Source of the DNA: Endothia cerciana
Lineage: Eukaryota > Ascomycota > Sordariomycetes > Diaporthales > Cryphonectriaceae
Direction of reading: 5' to 3'
DNA length: 64,000 bases
Assembly (NCBI GenBank): GCA_026119935.1
Contig: JALRMH010000001.1
Coordinates: 2,604,001 to 2,668,000 of the forward strand
Shown: in pieces, positions 45,117 to 57,712 of the stretch
Layout: each line of letters opens with the position of its first letter
Position numbering within the stretch: the stretch's first letter is position 1
Translations under genes and position numbers: made by a program
Notes under the pieces: model-generated
What the model was told of the DNA's origin: nothing
Database searches by the model: none
Seen by the model: the letters and a program-made list of their open reading frames with translations, nothing else

Positions 45117-46281
45117 GGCCCCCCCCCCCTACCACGCACTGCTAGGTACCATAGCTGCATGGTGCCACCGTAGGCCCTCACACATCTGCCACAGCGCCAG
45201 ACTCCAGTATTCCTATCCCTCCCCACCCCCTTCACAACCATTACCACTATTCGGCCCATCTTGAAATGAGCGCGATGCCCACCCACCATACCAGCTCAGC
45301 CACGTTGCGTCTGCTACGCTCCGGAGCATCGTCTCCCTCCAAAGCTGATCTATCACTGACTGTACGATACGATATTGCCGTACCACGGTACGGCTGGGGA
45401 CACTGGGCATCTTCACGTGTAGCTCTGCCCCCCTCTGCCCCCCTCTGCCCCCCACAGGCGACGGCCTCCGTTCGAAATCACCGTGCCGTGGCATGGTACA
45501 CACTCTGGCGGCGTGGCACGCGTCAGGACCTACCGTCGCTGGCCTTCATCTGGCCACCCCAGCCCGCTCTGACGTCCTGATGCTGCCCACTACTGACGAC
45601 AGGCGCCGAGACGCCGCAAGACGTCCTCCTTAGGCCCCCCAGCAGCCGATATGGGCTCCCGTCTCTCGCCCTCGCCCTCGTCCGTACGACAAGGGGTGGA
45701 CAACGTTATCGGGCACCGAACTGCATCATGTCCAGGCCCTCTCCTGTCTGCTCTTCGAGGTCCTGTTCGCCCATGCTCGGTGCCCCTTACGAATTCGTGG
45801 CGTCCAGTCTTCCCCCCCACAGTTCCCACCTTGCGTCACGCGTGGACAGAGAGACCTGTCTCACAACCTGCGTGTGGACGCCAGACAGCCAACCGGTGGC
45901 TCGACCACGAGGACCCTGAAAATCTAGCCCCGCTGTTGCAAACCTCGCGTGGTTGCGGCAGATCACGCTTGCTGTCGTACTACACACGAGGCCCCGCGTG
46001 ACGGGCAACGTCTATACCCCTTGCCCTTATCAAACTATCGTCTTCTGCGGTTGCTAACTGCACATGTGATTCACGCCATTTTCTTTGATGGGCAAAAACC
46101 GAGGACAAGTCGACGGGAAGCTGTCCGTCAGTCTACACGACCCTACCGTGCATACTATGCTCGCCGTTCTTCATCGGTCCCGCTGGGGTTGCCTTGGTCC
46201 CCACTGATGGGCGGGTTGCAGCGGATTGCCTGAGGTCTTGACCACTCGCCTCACGCGCTAGAACGATCCAGAGACTGCGCA

Positions 46282-46305
46282 GAAGCTGGCTTAGAAGCCA
46301 GCTTC
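46282..46305. repeat. 24-bp near-perfect palindrome
   Basis: GAAGCTGGCTT and its complement AAGCCAGCTTC are separated by only two bases, giving 11-bp arms. It could form a hairpin or be bound by a dimeric protein. Confidence 0.75.
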
Positions 46306-49300
46306 ACACCCTCTTCTTCCGCGGACCAAGAGCACCTTGACACCCAGTACCGTGCCATCCCGCTCTTGTGACTGCGGGTGAAGGTCTGCTTGTCACCCCA
46401 CCAATCGTCAGCTGCTTGACTCGCACCCCTCTCATCGTTTAGTCCGTCCGCAGCGGTCGGACGAATAGCTTCTGTGACGTGACCGACTGCAAGCCACGTC
46501 CAGCACAAGACGGAGCGTGGTTGATTGAAAGAGGAGGGATCATCGGTCAGGCTTCTGTCTCGCGCTGCTAGCCGGATCTAGCCAGTCTAGGTCTACGAGG
46601 ACACGACGAGGATGAGATCACGACGCTGGCCCAGGGTACGCGGACGACATGGAGACGACTGCCATCACGGCTACCACTTTTGCCGACTCGGCCGGGCAGG
46701 CTGCTGCGAGACGAAATCCCTGTAGCCGGCCTGTACCCCACAATTATCAAGATCCGCAGGCTTCACTCACGCGGTCGTGATCCGAGATCTACCTCTCCTG
46801 TCGGTGTGACCTGCTGAGGTGCCGAGTCTCACTGGTGCCAGCCTACTCCTTCAACCGACGGGGGTGGTCTCCCTTAACCAAGAACCAGTAGAGTGTTTCC
46901 GGCATATTTTGCGAGATCTTTCCGATGATCCTAACAAATACTTGCATCTACTATGGCACTTTGCTACATAGTAGTCTTGGGTTGTTGAAGAAATGGGCAG
47001 CCTGCGGACCCTGACATCCGCTTTGATTGGCCCCTGGACTCAAATGGTGTCAGGAATGGAACGTTGCAATCTGAATGCTATGCCAGTACCGGCCAAGCGC
47101 TGGGCATATTCCCACCAATCGGGCTGGTCGCTTCAACCTCACCCCTCGAAGTCGTCTCCGCCTCTCACCTTCAGACGGGCAATGAGCTCATATTTTTTTG
47201 GGGTGAGAACTTGACCACGGGGCTAGAGTATGACATCGAATTAGCGGAACGTGTGAATCGCGACACAATGATAAAAGCAGCTCGTCAAGCAAAAGCTACG
47301 ATCCACTCTCGAAGACCCGGTGTAGGCCATCAGGCGGCCGGATTGCTCACACCGGGGGTACTTGTCGAGATCGGAATCCGCGGGCGGGCTGGCGGTTTCC
47401 TGCAGCCGCGCGCGCGCCCCGCATATAAGCCCCCACTGGCGAGGCTGGAGGCAAGGCTTCAACTGGTTCTTCTCGCTCATGCACGTCATTTGGCAACAGT
47501 GGCCCTCGCTTAGAGGCGATCTTCTGCTTCGAAAATTCACACAGGAATACATACATAGTACGTCCGTCCTCGCGATAACAGGGTTTTGACGATTACATCG
47601 TGGCATATTGCTATAATCGGAAGGCAAGATGGCTGAGTGGATCTCTGGGACTCGGGTATCGGGGACCCTGAGTTTCCACCTCGTGCTCACTCGACAGAGC
47701 GGACCTACCTCCTGATTCTGCATGACATCACCCTTGGTCAGGTCCCTCGTGCTTGGCGCTGGAGACAAGGGCTGCGGCTGGAGAAGACGGGGCTGCTCGC
47801 TGATGGTCAAAGTGACAGCCATGGGCCTCGCTTGAGATGCGGCGGGGCGGGATAGGTGCGTTTGGCGAGGGACGAGTTCCCGCGGATGTGGGGGCCTGAA
47901 CGCCTCGCTCTTCCATACACTCAAGAACTGTCCTTGCACTCCCCACGCCCACCTCGACCGGCAGTCTTGTGGCTGGAAGGTCGAAGTATCTGTCCCACGA
48001 GGTGACAGTGCACAAGCAGCAATAGTGGCCAAATGCTGTGCACGGTCCCTAACGCCTTGCCTCACCACACATGTCTGCCTGGGGCCAAGAGGCGGCTCTC
48101 TCGGCTCTCACAATCTGTGTCACACATCCTCGCCTGGCACCGCAGCCTACGAGGCTGACAACTCATCTCGACCTGTCATAGTGACAGGTTTCCGTCTCAC
48201 GTCTGACCACTCTCGGGAGCTCCAAGGCTCGCATGCTGGGTATCCAATTTCGATAAGTGACCCGGGAGAGGTCACAATACGAGGTTGTCGAGGTCCAATA
48301 GATCAGCATGGGTTACAAATGCCACCGTATTATAGGGCTACTAGATCTTGCCAGCTGAAATTGCCCATGATACACAACGAAGATCAGTGGGAAGCTCACG
48401 TCACCCCAACGATCGGCTGGGCTGGGCTAGGTTGGGCTGGGCTGTTCATAGAACGCCAAGGTCACTCAAAGACGGCCCTCGGCTTCCTGCAGGATCTGAT
48501 TGGGGTGTAGAGACATGGTACACAAGGCTCACCAACGGCGAGAATATCAACTCGGATACGAGTCTACTCTATTGTTGTGGCTTTCGTCTTTGTCCGACCC
48601 GCTGGGCGCAGTGTATGCTTCAGTTTGTCGATGGTCGCCTACTATCTATAGTATCCACCTGTCACCGACCGGGGGATGGGCCGGACATGTGAAGACGCCG
48701 TCCGCCACTCCATGAGCTGCGGCTTGCCCTGTCTCTAAATCGCACCAAAGTCAGGCCAAAATGGAGTTATCCTCCGGATTCCACGGTGGGTGGTTCGGCT
48801 CGCGCGAAGGGTGGCGTGACGATCCTGCACCGACCTGAGCGAGGGTTTGGGTGTTGATAGCTGACAACGCGCCCGAGACGCAGCTGGTGTGAGCCCGGGC
48901 GATATCAATCTTTCTCAAAGAAGGTGTTGGACCGCCCCTTCAGGTCTTTCGGCCGGCAATATCACGGCTGCGTGATGGAGGCCGCAAAAGTTGTTTTCCC
49001 ACCACCCTCACCGACGTCTCGGGTGGACAAAGCCGGAGGATTCGACCGACGGCAGATGGATGCGGTGCGACGGGAGTGGAGATCACCCTTCTTGGTTTTT
49101 GCCCGCGCGACACTTGCTGACAATCGCTTTTGTGTCCGGATGGATACGCGTTGGCTCTGGCGGCCTGGCAGACGGCCTGAAATCCATTCATGCTTGTCGA
49201 GCGCCCGGGAGGGGCAATAACGACAGGGGCTGGTGGAAGATCCGCATGTGAAGGCCTCACAACATCACCGCACGAGATTCTCATCATGAGATCCATGGTA

Positions 49301-51168
49301 GTCACCCCGTGAAGGTCAGACGAGTGCCTTCTCACACCTACTGGGCTGCCGCGATAAGCCGGGGTCCGGCGGGCGGATGATGGGCAAATTTGCAGCGGCG
49401 CTTGCGCTTTGCCGCTATGACTTGCAGCCTGGGGGGGGACCAGCAGGATCAAATAGGTCCGCGGTGCTTGGTCCTGGCAGCTGCGCTTGCTCCAATTAAC
49501 AAGGTCTATTTTCGGATCAATACACTAGGACGCATGCCAGTAGCGATCATGAACGAAAGCTCACATCGGGTAGAGGCGATCTGTGACTGCGTCGCGGATC
49601 ACGGTGATGCTGACTGAGCAAACAGCAAACAACAGCGGGCCATCACAGTGGTGGGACCAATTCCGTACTCGACGAACATCCTATAGCGAAGCCAAACAGT
49701 CGGCCAGGAAATGTGTAAGGCCCGGTTGTCCACAGGCATCCCACATCTGATCTGCCTACGTGTAGACCTGCGACCTACAGGAGGAGGACTCAAGCTCGCC
49801 CCGGCCCGACTGGTAAGCTGTGTGGCGAGCGCGAACTTTACATCCCGGGGGATCGCCCATGTGTAGGCCCTTTCGTCGAGCCAGACAGGTCTGCCTCCTC
49901 CACTTCTGGCTGTGATCGTCTCCCGAGCTGGCACCTCGCCAGCTAGTTCTGGCCAGGCCGCGTAGCCTATGCAGTGTGACGGTCCGTTGGCTCGAATATC
50001 AGATCACCTGGACCAGGGGAGAACGGATAGAGCTAGAGACCAGGCTGCATGCAGCTCGCGGCCTTCGATGTGGAAGATACGCAGGAGAGGTCTCCGGCAA
50101 CGGTTCAAGAGGAGAAACCCTCCGGCCTTGCAACAGGCCCCACAATCCAATGGCTCGATATCTTGTACACGAGACACAGGGGGAGGGCAAAATGGTCGAG
50201 ACCACTGCTCGCATCCCTCGCTGCGTGTGATACGGTCCAGAACAAAGGTGCCAGAGGCTCTCACAAGGCAGAGCCGGACTGCAGCCGGTTGGCAATTCTT
50301 CGGAGACGTGCGTACCTCCTCGGCGGCTCCAGAAACAATTCCTGATTTCGCGCTGTGAGACTGTTGCTCTTCTCAAGGACATTGTACCTTAGTAAGATCC
50401 GCCTATGTTTTTTGTGGTCCTAGTGCCCACCTACGCCCTATTGATTCATGTCAGATTCGGGCATATCTGGGGTATACACATCGGCTCACCTCAGAACACT
50501 ATCTCTCCATGCCACCTGGATCTGCTTGCTTCTTCCCCTCCCCCCCCACCCCTCTACCCTCCCAGATTCCGACAGGCGAGGAGATGTCAGCATTACGGCC
50601 TAAACCTTCAGGGTGATTTTTGGGCAAAGTCGTACTGCTCCTCCCCCGTCGGCCATTCACGCTAGCCACAGCGGCATGAGATATTACTGCTGGAGTGTCC
50701 AAATAATATCAGGATGGACGCCCTCACCCTCCTCCTTCAATAGCAGACCTCGACATCAAGCCATCCCCCCCCCCCCCCAAAAATAACCCGCAGAAAATCC
50801 CCCACGCGGACAGCCCTCAGCTCGCCGGCCTCCCTTCCCTTCCCCCTTCCCTCCCTTACCCGCTCGCACAGAAACCAGTGGGACTTCCCCCCCCCCCTCC
50901 CCCCGCGAGATTGTGTCCCCGGATCGTTGTATGCCCGTCTACCGTGCCTTTGAATCCCGAAATCCACTTTCGCGACGACCACCGCCAGCAACCCAAACAC
51001 CATTTTTCCCCCCTTCCCGGGCCCCCTGCCTCCTCTATCTGTGTGTAAAAATTCCGTGAGTGGCTTTGCGGGGTAAGGTACGTACATATATACATACATA
51101 ACATTACATCTGCATACCGGGCTAGATACCGTGAGTACTGTACATAACATAGGTCAACACAATATAAC

Positions 51169-51171
<3 letters not shown>

Positions 51172-51210
<39 letters not shown>
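51172..51210 (+). repeat. (CA)n microsatellite
   Basis: About 19 uninterrupted CA units; a degenerate GT-rich array follows at about 51495-51545. Confidence 0.95.
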
Positions 51211-51212
<2 letters not shown>

Positions 51213-52850
51213 AACCTGCATCGCAAGGCACCCCGTGACCGTCGTGGAAACCCCGTCACCGAGGAAGGCTCGAGGTTTCCCCCCTCTCCCCCTCTGCTCC
51301 CTTCGCCTCACTCCCGCGGCGTACCTATATACATGGTCGACGAGTATCGTGTGAGTGGTATCGTCTCGCGCGCCTAACACCTAGTGTCATGTGTGAGGGT
51401 GGAGACCCCGGATAGTGGAAGAATGAGGGAACATGCATGGAAGGCAGGCAGGGCGAGGGAGGGTGGTCGTATCGGATGCAGGGTATGTATGCGTGTGAAT
51501 GTGTGTGTGTGTGTGTGGGTGTGTGTGTGTGGGTGTGGGTGTACTCTTCAGGATGGGACCAGGAGGTTGGAGGGTTGGGGGGGGGTCGCGTATCGGGCTG
51601 CGGAATAGCACGACGCAGTCGGAAAGCGGATGTAGAGACCTGTATCGCCCTCGCGAGTGGCGCCTGGACGGGGTCGTGGATCGATGTAGTTGGGCGCCCC
51701 CGGGGGGGGGGGGGCAGGGAAGGGAGAAGGGGGCGCCAGTATAGATTGAGAAGAAGGGGGTGTTGGGCTGGACCTGAGCAGAAGGCCTGGACGGAAGAGG
51801 ACCAAAAGGCATACGGGGCTGGGCCGGGCTGGGCTGGGCCTCTCTGCCTACGCGTGGTGCTCCCGGAGCCTGGTCCAGCCCGAGTGACCACCTTGGGGAG
51901 GTGGGGGTGGTTGTTGGGCGCCTCCCGAGTGACTGCAGGGACGACAGACACTGTGGGCGCTTGGGAAAAAAAAGACGAAGCAAGCCGCGCTTGACCGGAT
52001 CAGGCCCCATCGGTGTGGCCCATGGCCCACGACACGACACGACTGCGGTCGTGGAGGCCGGAGGTCGCTTGTGCAGCGCCGTCTTGCTCATACCACGGCA
52101 CGCACCCACCGCTGGCGACCATGCCAGCCCTCGAGGTGATCGGCCTCTCCGTGCCCTTCTGGTGCCCATAGAGGGAGGAGGGGAGCCCGTAGTACACGCA
52201 CGCCTCAGGGAAGGGCGATGTTGGGCTGCCCCTCTAACAGTAGTCGGCCAGCCAGCAAGCAGGCGTGCCAAAGCTCCCCATCATGTGGAGCCTCGCGGCC
52301 TTCCGGTTTGTCACGTATTCCTGGATGGCCCTGTCTGTTCCGGGTCCCGAAGAGGCACGATGTGGAACGCCACTTGTTGCGTGCCCTCGCCTCGACCCTG
52401 GAGAGGAGTAGTCTGGACCGTAAACATGGTATCATTTTCTTCTTCCTTGTCTCTATATACATACAATTAAGAGCCCCTAACCACAAGTCGAACAGGCGAC
52501 GATGGAGATCTCGATGCGACCGCGGGGCGGCTAGACTCCACGGACTGGTTTCAAGGTACGGTTCCGTATGAGGCGAAAACCAAGCAACGGTCTCCCCGTG
52601 TGGGTTCTCTGGTCCTCAGGGCGAATTCGTCAGAGCCTCATTCCGGTCGGCGCCTTGACGACGCCGACAAGCCTAGCGCCGTACGGAGGACACATCATCA
52701 GCTCGTGCCATTCGCTCGCGCTGCGCGGCCGAGGGGGCCTGGAAGGCAACACGGCGTAGCTGATCATTCAACAAGACAAGACGATCCCCCACTGTTCTGG
52801 TGTCCTCTCCTCAGTTGCTCCCCGGGCTGACACAACAGCAGGGGCCTCGC

Positions 52851-53126
52851 TTACTCGGGCTTGTTGTTGATCTCATCCAGGATGGGCTTCTCGAGCGACT
52901 CCGGCTTGGTGGTGCTGGCCCAGCGGCCCTTGACGGTGCCGTCGCGGCCAATGAGGAACTTCTCAAAGTTCCACTTGATCATCTGGATGCCCATGATGCC
53001 GGGCTTCTCCTTCTTGAGCCACTTGTACAGGTCGTTGGCGCCGTCGCCGTTGACGTCGACCTTGCCCATGATGGGGAAGGAGACGCCGTAGTTGAGCTGG
53101 CAGAAGCTCTGGATGTCGTCGTTGGT

Positions 53127-53159
<33 letters not shown>

Positions 53160-53690
53160 GAAGCCCAGGATGACGAAGTCGTCCGGGTGCTTCTCCTTGA
53201 TGTCCTTCCAGAGCTTCTCGAGCCCGGCATACTGGGGCGTGAAGCCGCACTTGGAGGCGGTGTTGACGACGAGCACGACCTTGCCCTTGTACTCGGACAG
53301 GGGCTTGTCCTCACCCTTCTCTGTGGAGCGAGGTTGTATCCGTTAGCCCAGATGTACTCGGCCGGTATCCAATTCGCCACTCGGCTGGGCGCGTCTGGTG
53401 ATAGACAACGCTGATGGCTGAGACGGTGGCTCGACCGCGCGCGAGACAAAGGACGAGAAAGGCAGGTGGATGGGGGGACGGGCAGGGTGAGGTGCGGATG
53501 AGGTGCGGATGAGGAAGGCAGCAGTCCCAGCTCGACGCCGTCGCGACGCCGAGGCGAGGCAGGCTGTGCGGTCCAGGTCTGGCTATGACGCTGAATTGTG
53601 GGACTGGTTGCGGGCAGACCAGGAGGGTTCCGCAAGGAGGTGCTTACTGTCAGGGACCTTGAAGTCGAAGAAGCTGGTTGCGGAGGCCAT
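52851..53690 (-). CDS. hyr1: Glutathione peroxidase-type thiol peroxidase (Hyr1/Gpx3)
   Basis: Two exons, 53690-53648 and 53320-52851, separated by a 327-nt intron (GTAAGC...CCACAG), giving 170 aa, normal for the family. It reduces hydrogen and lipid peroxides, in fungi usually with thioredoxin, and the yeast homologue also senses peroxide for Yap1. The peroxidatic Cys39 lies in NTASKCGFTPQY, Cys70 in GFPCNQFGGQEPG and the resolving Cys88 in QSFCQLNYGV; the 18-residue Cys70-Cys88 spacing equals that of yeast Gpx3 (64-82). Gln72 and the WNFEKF motif complete the active site. Cys, not selenocysteine, is used. The ATG at 53690 gives the standard MASATSFFDFKVPD start; the frame is also open upstream to 53969. 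The neighbouring genes give no functional clue. Confidence 0.94.
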
Positions 53691-53773
53691 GGTCGCGAGG
53701 CTGTGATGTCCGAAACCTGTTGTCGATGGCACTGAGACGGTAAATCCGTGTCTGGCTGGGAAGGAGGTTATGT

Positions 53774-53781
53774 GATGATGA

Positions 53782-53813
<32 letters not shown>
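53774..53813 (+). repeat. (ATG)n-(GTG)n triplet repeat
   Basis: About nine ATG/TGA triplets followed by GGT triplets. On the minus strand it reads as CAT/CAC, a run of about 14 His codons in the frame open upstream of the peroxidase start. Confidence 0.95.
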
Positions 53814-54521
53814 TTGATGACGACGACGAGGATGGTGAGTGCGGTTGTGGTGGAGAGATTTTGGTGCCCGCTCGGTGGTGGGGGGACGGACGGCGCAGAG
53901 TCCAATATTTGTACGGGAGGCACGGGAAGTTCCAGCAGGGCGCAGGCCAGGGTTTGACAGTAGTCGCATTGGGCATTTACAGCATTTGTAAGGCGCAGGG
54001 CGGCCCAGGTTGACACTCCGACTGAGGAATGCTTAATGCGAATGGGATGAAATCAGGTACCGGCAGCAGCCTGGCGGGCTCTGGTGCGCAGGGCAAGCTG
54101 ATCCGAGTTTCATCCACTTTTGAGGCCGTCACTATCCCAGCGGTCCTGTCGTCTTCTGCGTAAGTCGGCCGTGAGTTTGCAGCCTTGTCGGTGCTGCTGA
54201 CGATGATGATTATGATGCTATCCTCCAGAATTCCTTCCATCCCAGACCGTCCCACTGCCCACTGCCCAGGGTCCAAGCCTGCCATTGAGCCTCGGTTCAC
54301 AGGGTCACAGCCGGAGAGCGCAGCCAGTCTCGATGGTTGGAATTATGGACCTCGCCTGGAAACAGCTTAGCCAGGACGGGTTCCTGAGTCGCTCTCAGCT
54401 CCCACCGGACGCCAAGGTCCGACCGGTCCCGAGGCTGTGCCATACTATGTCTCGGTCGTGTGGACAGTCAATCAGCAATGCATCGCGTCCTCCCCTCACC
54501 AAGCTGTGCCTCTCCTGCAGG

Positions 54522-54561
54522 GGACGGGTGGACGGGTGGACGGGTGGACGGGTGGACGGGT
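54522..54561 (+). repeat. (GGACGGGT)5 minisatellite
   Basis: Five exact tandem copies of the octamer GGACGGGT. Confidence 0.97.
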
Positions 54562-55030
54562 GCTGTGCCTGGTTCCAGAGCTGTTTCAGAAAACCACTGC
54601 TGAAGTAGGACGGGAAAGGGTTGGGCCGGGCTTGACAGAGAGGGAGGCCGTGAGGGGGTGGGTGGGTGGGTGATGGGGTCATGGCGGGGTAGCTCCGTTG
54701 ATAAGCTGATAAGAGGTCTCCCCCACCTCCCCCTTCCCCCCTGTCTTGACTGCCACATGCCATCCCGGCCATACACTTCACCTCACCAACAACTTATGCA
54801 TCGGGGGCACAATATTGTGTTGTGGTTGAGGCTTCGTTGTCATCCCTGTCTCCGGCATGGCAATCAACCATGCTACCTGAGCTCTCGTGGAGGGGTTTGA
54901 CAGCATCAAAGGCCACCTCACCCCGCGTAGTCTCACCCTGTTGCTGAATCGCCAACAGATCAACCCCAACCTTTGCAACGCTACTCCTGCTATAGGCTTG
55001 TTGGTCTGCTTTCAAGCCTTGAGGCGGAGC

Positions 55031-56863
55031 ATGGATGTGTCCCAGAGGAAGAATATAGTCATCGTAGGTACGTGTCTAGGCCTCACTATTCAGTCCTCGG
55101 GGCTACTACCAGGTCTAACCAAGCTCTCCCTCCCCACCCTTACCATCACACAATCACATGCCTCCATCAGGGCCACCTATAGTCCTCGTCTGTATACTTG
55201 AAAAAAATGACTGACCGGTGCTGAAAACCAGGTGGTGGGATAATCGGCTCGTCGACTGCCTATTACCTAACCCGCCACCCCAGGTTCAACCCCTCGCACC
55301 ACACCATCACCCTCCTCGAGGCCAGCTCGATAGCAGCAGGCGCATCAGGCAAGGCAGGCGGCCTGTTGGCGCTGTGGGCTTACCCGGAGTGCCTGGTACC
55401 GCTCTCGTACCGGCTCCACAAGGAGCTGGCCGAGGAACACGGCGGGGCTGAGAGATGGGGCTACCGCCGTGTAAAATGTGGGACCATAGGAGCTGTCGTG
55501 AGGCCGGCTGACCTGGAGGCGAGGATGGCCGCCGGGGACATGGTGCGGGCAAAGGTACCTGTCCCTCGGCCGGGCACGAGCGCGTCGCATACCGCGCCCC
55601 CAGAGACATCCCCAACACGGGCCGGGACGGGCGCTCCCCAGTCGGCAGAGACGGCGGCACCTGCACCACTGCCGAAGGCTACTGCCCCGGAGACCAACGG
55701 ATATACCGACGCCGGTGCAATAGCAGAGCCGTCACTCGCACCAGTACCGTCAGCGGTACCGTGTGCCATTGGCGGACCAGAAGACAGCAAGGTCAAGGCG
55801 GAGGATGGCAACCAGGCCAGGTCCGGCGAGGAAAGTCCGGTGAAGGGAGAGAAGGAGTGGGAGAAGCTGCCCAAGCAGGACACGGCCGCGGCATCACTCC
55901 TGGCCGGCTCAGCGCTGCCGCCCGACCTCGACTGGATAGACCCCAAACTCGTCCAGCACTACGAGGAGATGGGCCGCCGCGGCTTCACAGAGACAGCCCA
56001 GGTGCACCCCTTCCACCTCACGACGGCCATCGCCGAGCTCGCCCGCTCTGCGGGGGTGGACATCCGGATGGGGGCCAAGTTCACCGGGGCCAACCCCTGT
56101 CCGACCTCCCGCGGTCTCAAGACCGTCGAGTACGAGGACCGCAGCGACGGGGGCGTGACCAGGACCCTCGACAACGTGACGGACGTGGTCGTCGCCGCAG
56201 GTCCCTGGACGGGCAGGCTGCTGCCGCGGAGCAAGGTGGAGGGCCTGCGTGCGCACAGCGTTGTATACGAGGCGGACGTGAGCCCCTACGCCGTGTTCAC
56301 GGATATCCAGCTGCCGGCTGACTACGTGCCCGAGCACAGGGCGAGGGTGGGTCAGAAGCGGAAGCACAAGGGGAATGTTGACCCGGAGGTGTACGCGAGG
56401 CCCTTTGGGGAGGTCTACGCCTGTGGTACATCCTCGGCACCCCCCCCCCCCCCCATTCTCTCTCTCTCTCTGTGGGACCTTAGATCCGTTGGCTGACATA
56501 CCCGATCCAGGCGAGCCCGACAAGACCGTCCCCCTCCCCGAGACCGCAGACCAGGTGCAGACCGACGAGGCGCAGTGCGACGACCTTGCGGCCTACCTCG
56601 GCACGGTCTCGCCCGTCCTGGCCGCCGCGCCCGTCAGGGCCAGGCAGGCCTGCTACCTCCCGCAGCACGTGCGCTTCGGCACCGAGCGCGACCCGCTCGT
56701 GGGGCCGACTTCGACGCCGGGCGTGTGGGTCGCCTCGGGGCACACGTGCTGGGGGATCCAGAACGGGCCCGCGACGGGGTATCTGATGGCGGAGTGGGTC
56801 CTCGACGGGGAGGCGAGGGCCGCGGATATCGATGTCCTGCATCCCGCCAAGTTTAAGGTGTGA
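55031..56863 (+). CDS. TDA3: TDA3-like FAD-dependent oxidoreductase (DAO family)
   Basis: Three exons, 55031-55067, 55232-56425 and 56511-56863 (introns 164 and 85 nt), join to 527 aa, close to yeast Tda3. The N-terminal NIVIVGGGIIGSSTAYYL is the FAD-binding Rossmann glycine motif, split by intron 1 after VIVG. EASSIAAGASGKAGG and LWAYPE follow, typical of D-amino-acid-oxidase-fold enzymes of this group. Residues about 118-230 form a Pro/Ala/Thr/Glu-rich, probably disordered insert. The fold resumes at DLDWIDPKLVQHYEEMGRRG, through VVVAAGPWTGRLLP, and ends with VASGHTCWGIQNGPATGYLM, the C-terminal FAD-contacting segment. Yeast Tda3 has been linked to endosome-to-Golgi traffic; the substrate is unknown. 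Intron 2 contains a C-run of about 15 followed by (CT)n. No signal peptide. Confidence 0.88.
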
Positions 56864-57712
56864 GACGACAACCTTGGGGGAGGGGGGAGCCCCGCCCGGG
56901 GAATCAGAGGCGGGGGTAGTCAAGATGGCTCGGGTGAGAAGCCGCCAGGCCGCGCTCGTCGGCAGCGAGGGGAAGATCAGGCCGTGCACTAATCTAGCCG
57001 GGTTCGATAGGCATCTGGCTTGCGAATATGCCGGCTCAGAACGAGGCCACCCGCTCAACAGTTCGTTCTCGTCGAGGCTCAATCCCCAGACTCGTTGCCC
57101 TACCAATACACTGAGTTCACCTTGTGACCATATATAACAAGGCCAGACTCCACGTGTATATATAGATATATATATATATATACATATATATGTAAATATC
57201 GTTTCCCTATTACTTTTCCTCCTCCTCCTCAGCACATTATGCGAACATGATGCCATCAGGGCCTCCTCCGGCATGACAGAAAGGGCGGGCGCCATCGCGG
57301 TCTTTCTTTGCACGGGTACGCCATCTCAAGACCACCGAGGCCAGCGCATGAAGTGAACAGCACATGATGCATCCCCCTCCCTCACGACCAAGAAAGCAGT
57401 CTCTTTTTGTCTCGACTAGTTTTATGTACATCGATTTAAAGATAAAAATAAAAACAACTCGACTCTATCTGCGAATCAAAAATATGGGAGGGCAAAAGAG
57501 GAATTGCGTGCAGGTAGGTTGCCCTGAGGGCCCCTCAAGGTCTGCTGCAAGTATGGTTCCCGGATCCAGTCAGCCACGGATGGCGAGCGAGCCCATCCGT
57601 CCACACCTCGTGATGCGGCCAGGGCTCGTCCCCAAAGCAAGGGGGGGGGGGGGCATGTCGACGCGGCCGTCCGCCCACCCCTCCTCCCTCAGCAACGGAA
57701 TGTAGACCGGCC
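56864..57712. other. Intergenic between convergent genes
   Basis: About 850 bp of 3'-flanking sequence for the TDA3-like gene and the aldolase gene, with an (AT)n tract and A-rich stretches near 57430-57485. No gene recognised. Confidence 0.6.
57156..57193 (+). repeat. (TA)n tract
   Basis: Imperfect TA/TATATA array, about 38 bp, in the 3' flank. Confidence 0.9.

Larger units (their letters stand above)
40668..52850. other. 12-kb gene desert
   Basis: No protein gene, tRNA, rRNA or transposon protein is recognised on either strand. The longest open frames (for example 47241-48068 and 51387-52271, both minus) are overlapped by other frames, Arg/Pro/Ser/His-rich or microsatellite-driven. Composition stays GC-rich, unlike AT-rich mutated transposon islands. 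It contains C/G homopolymers (43083, 45119, 50766, 50886, 51700), CA/TG arrays and short tandem repeats. The first several hundred bases presumably carry the transcription-factor promoter and leader. Confidence 0.55.
53691..55030. other. Intergenic between divergent peroxidase and TDA3-like genes
   Basis: About 1.3 kb shared promoter space for the two divergent genes. It includes an ATG/GTG triplet array, a GGACGGGT minisatellite, a GGGT array near 54655-54672 and other simple-sequence stretches. No further gene is recognised. Confidence 0.6.

Noticed and set aside
47626..47710. tRNA-Leu/Ser-like start (GGCAAGATGGCTGAGTGG)
   Set aside because: No matching acceptor strand, anticodon arm or T-arm follows; at most a degenerate fragment.
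51387..52271. 294-codon minus-strand frame in the gene desert
   Set aside because: Pro/Arg/Ser-rich, with a His-Thr repeat that is just the GT microsatellite read in reverse; two other frames are equally open.
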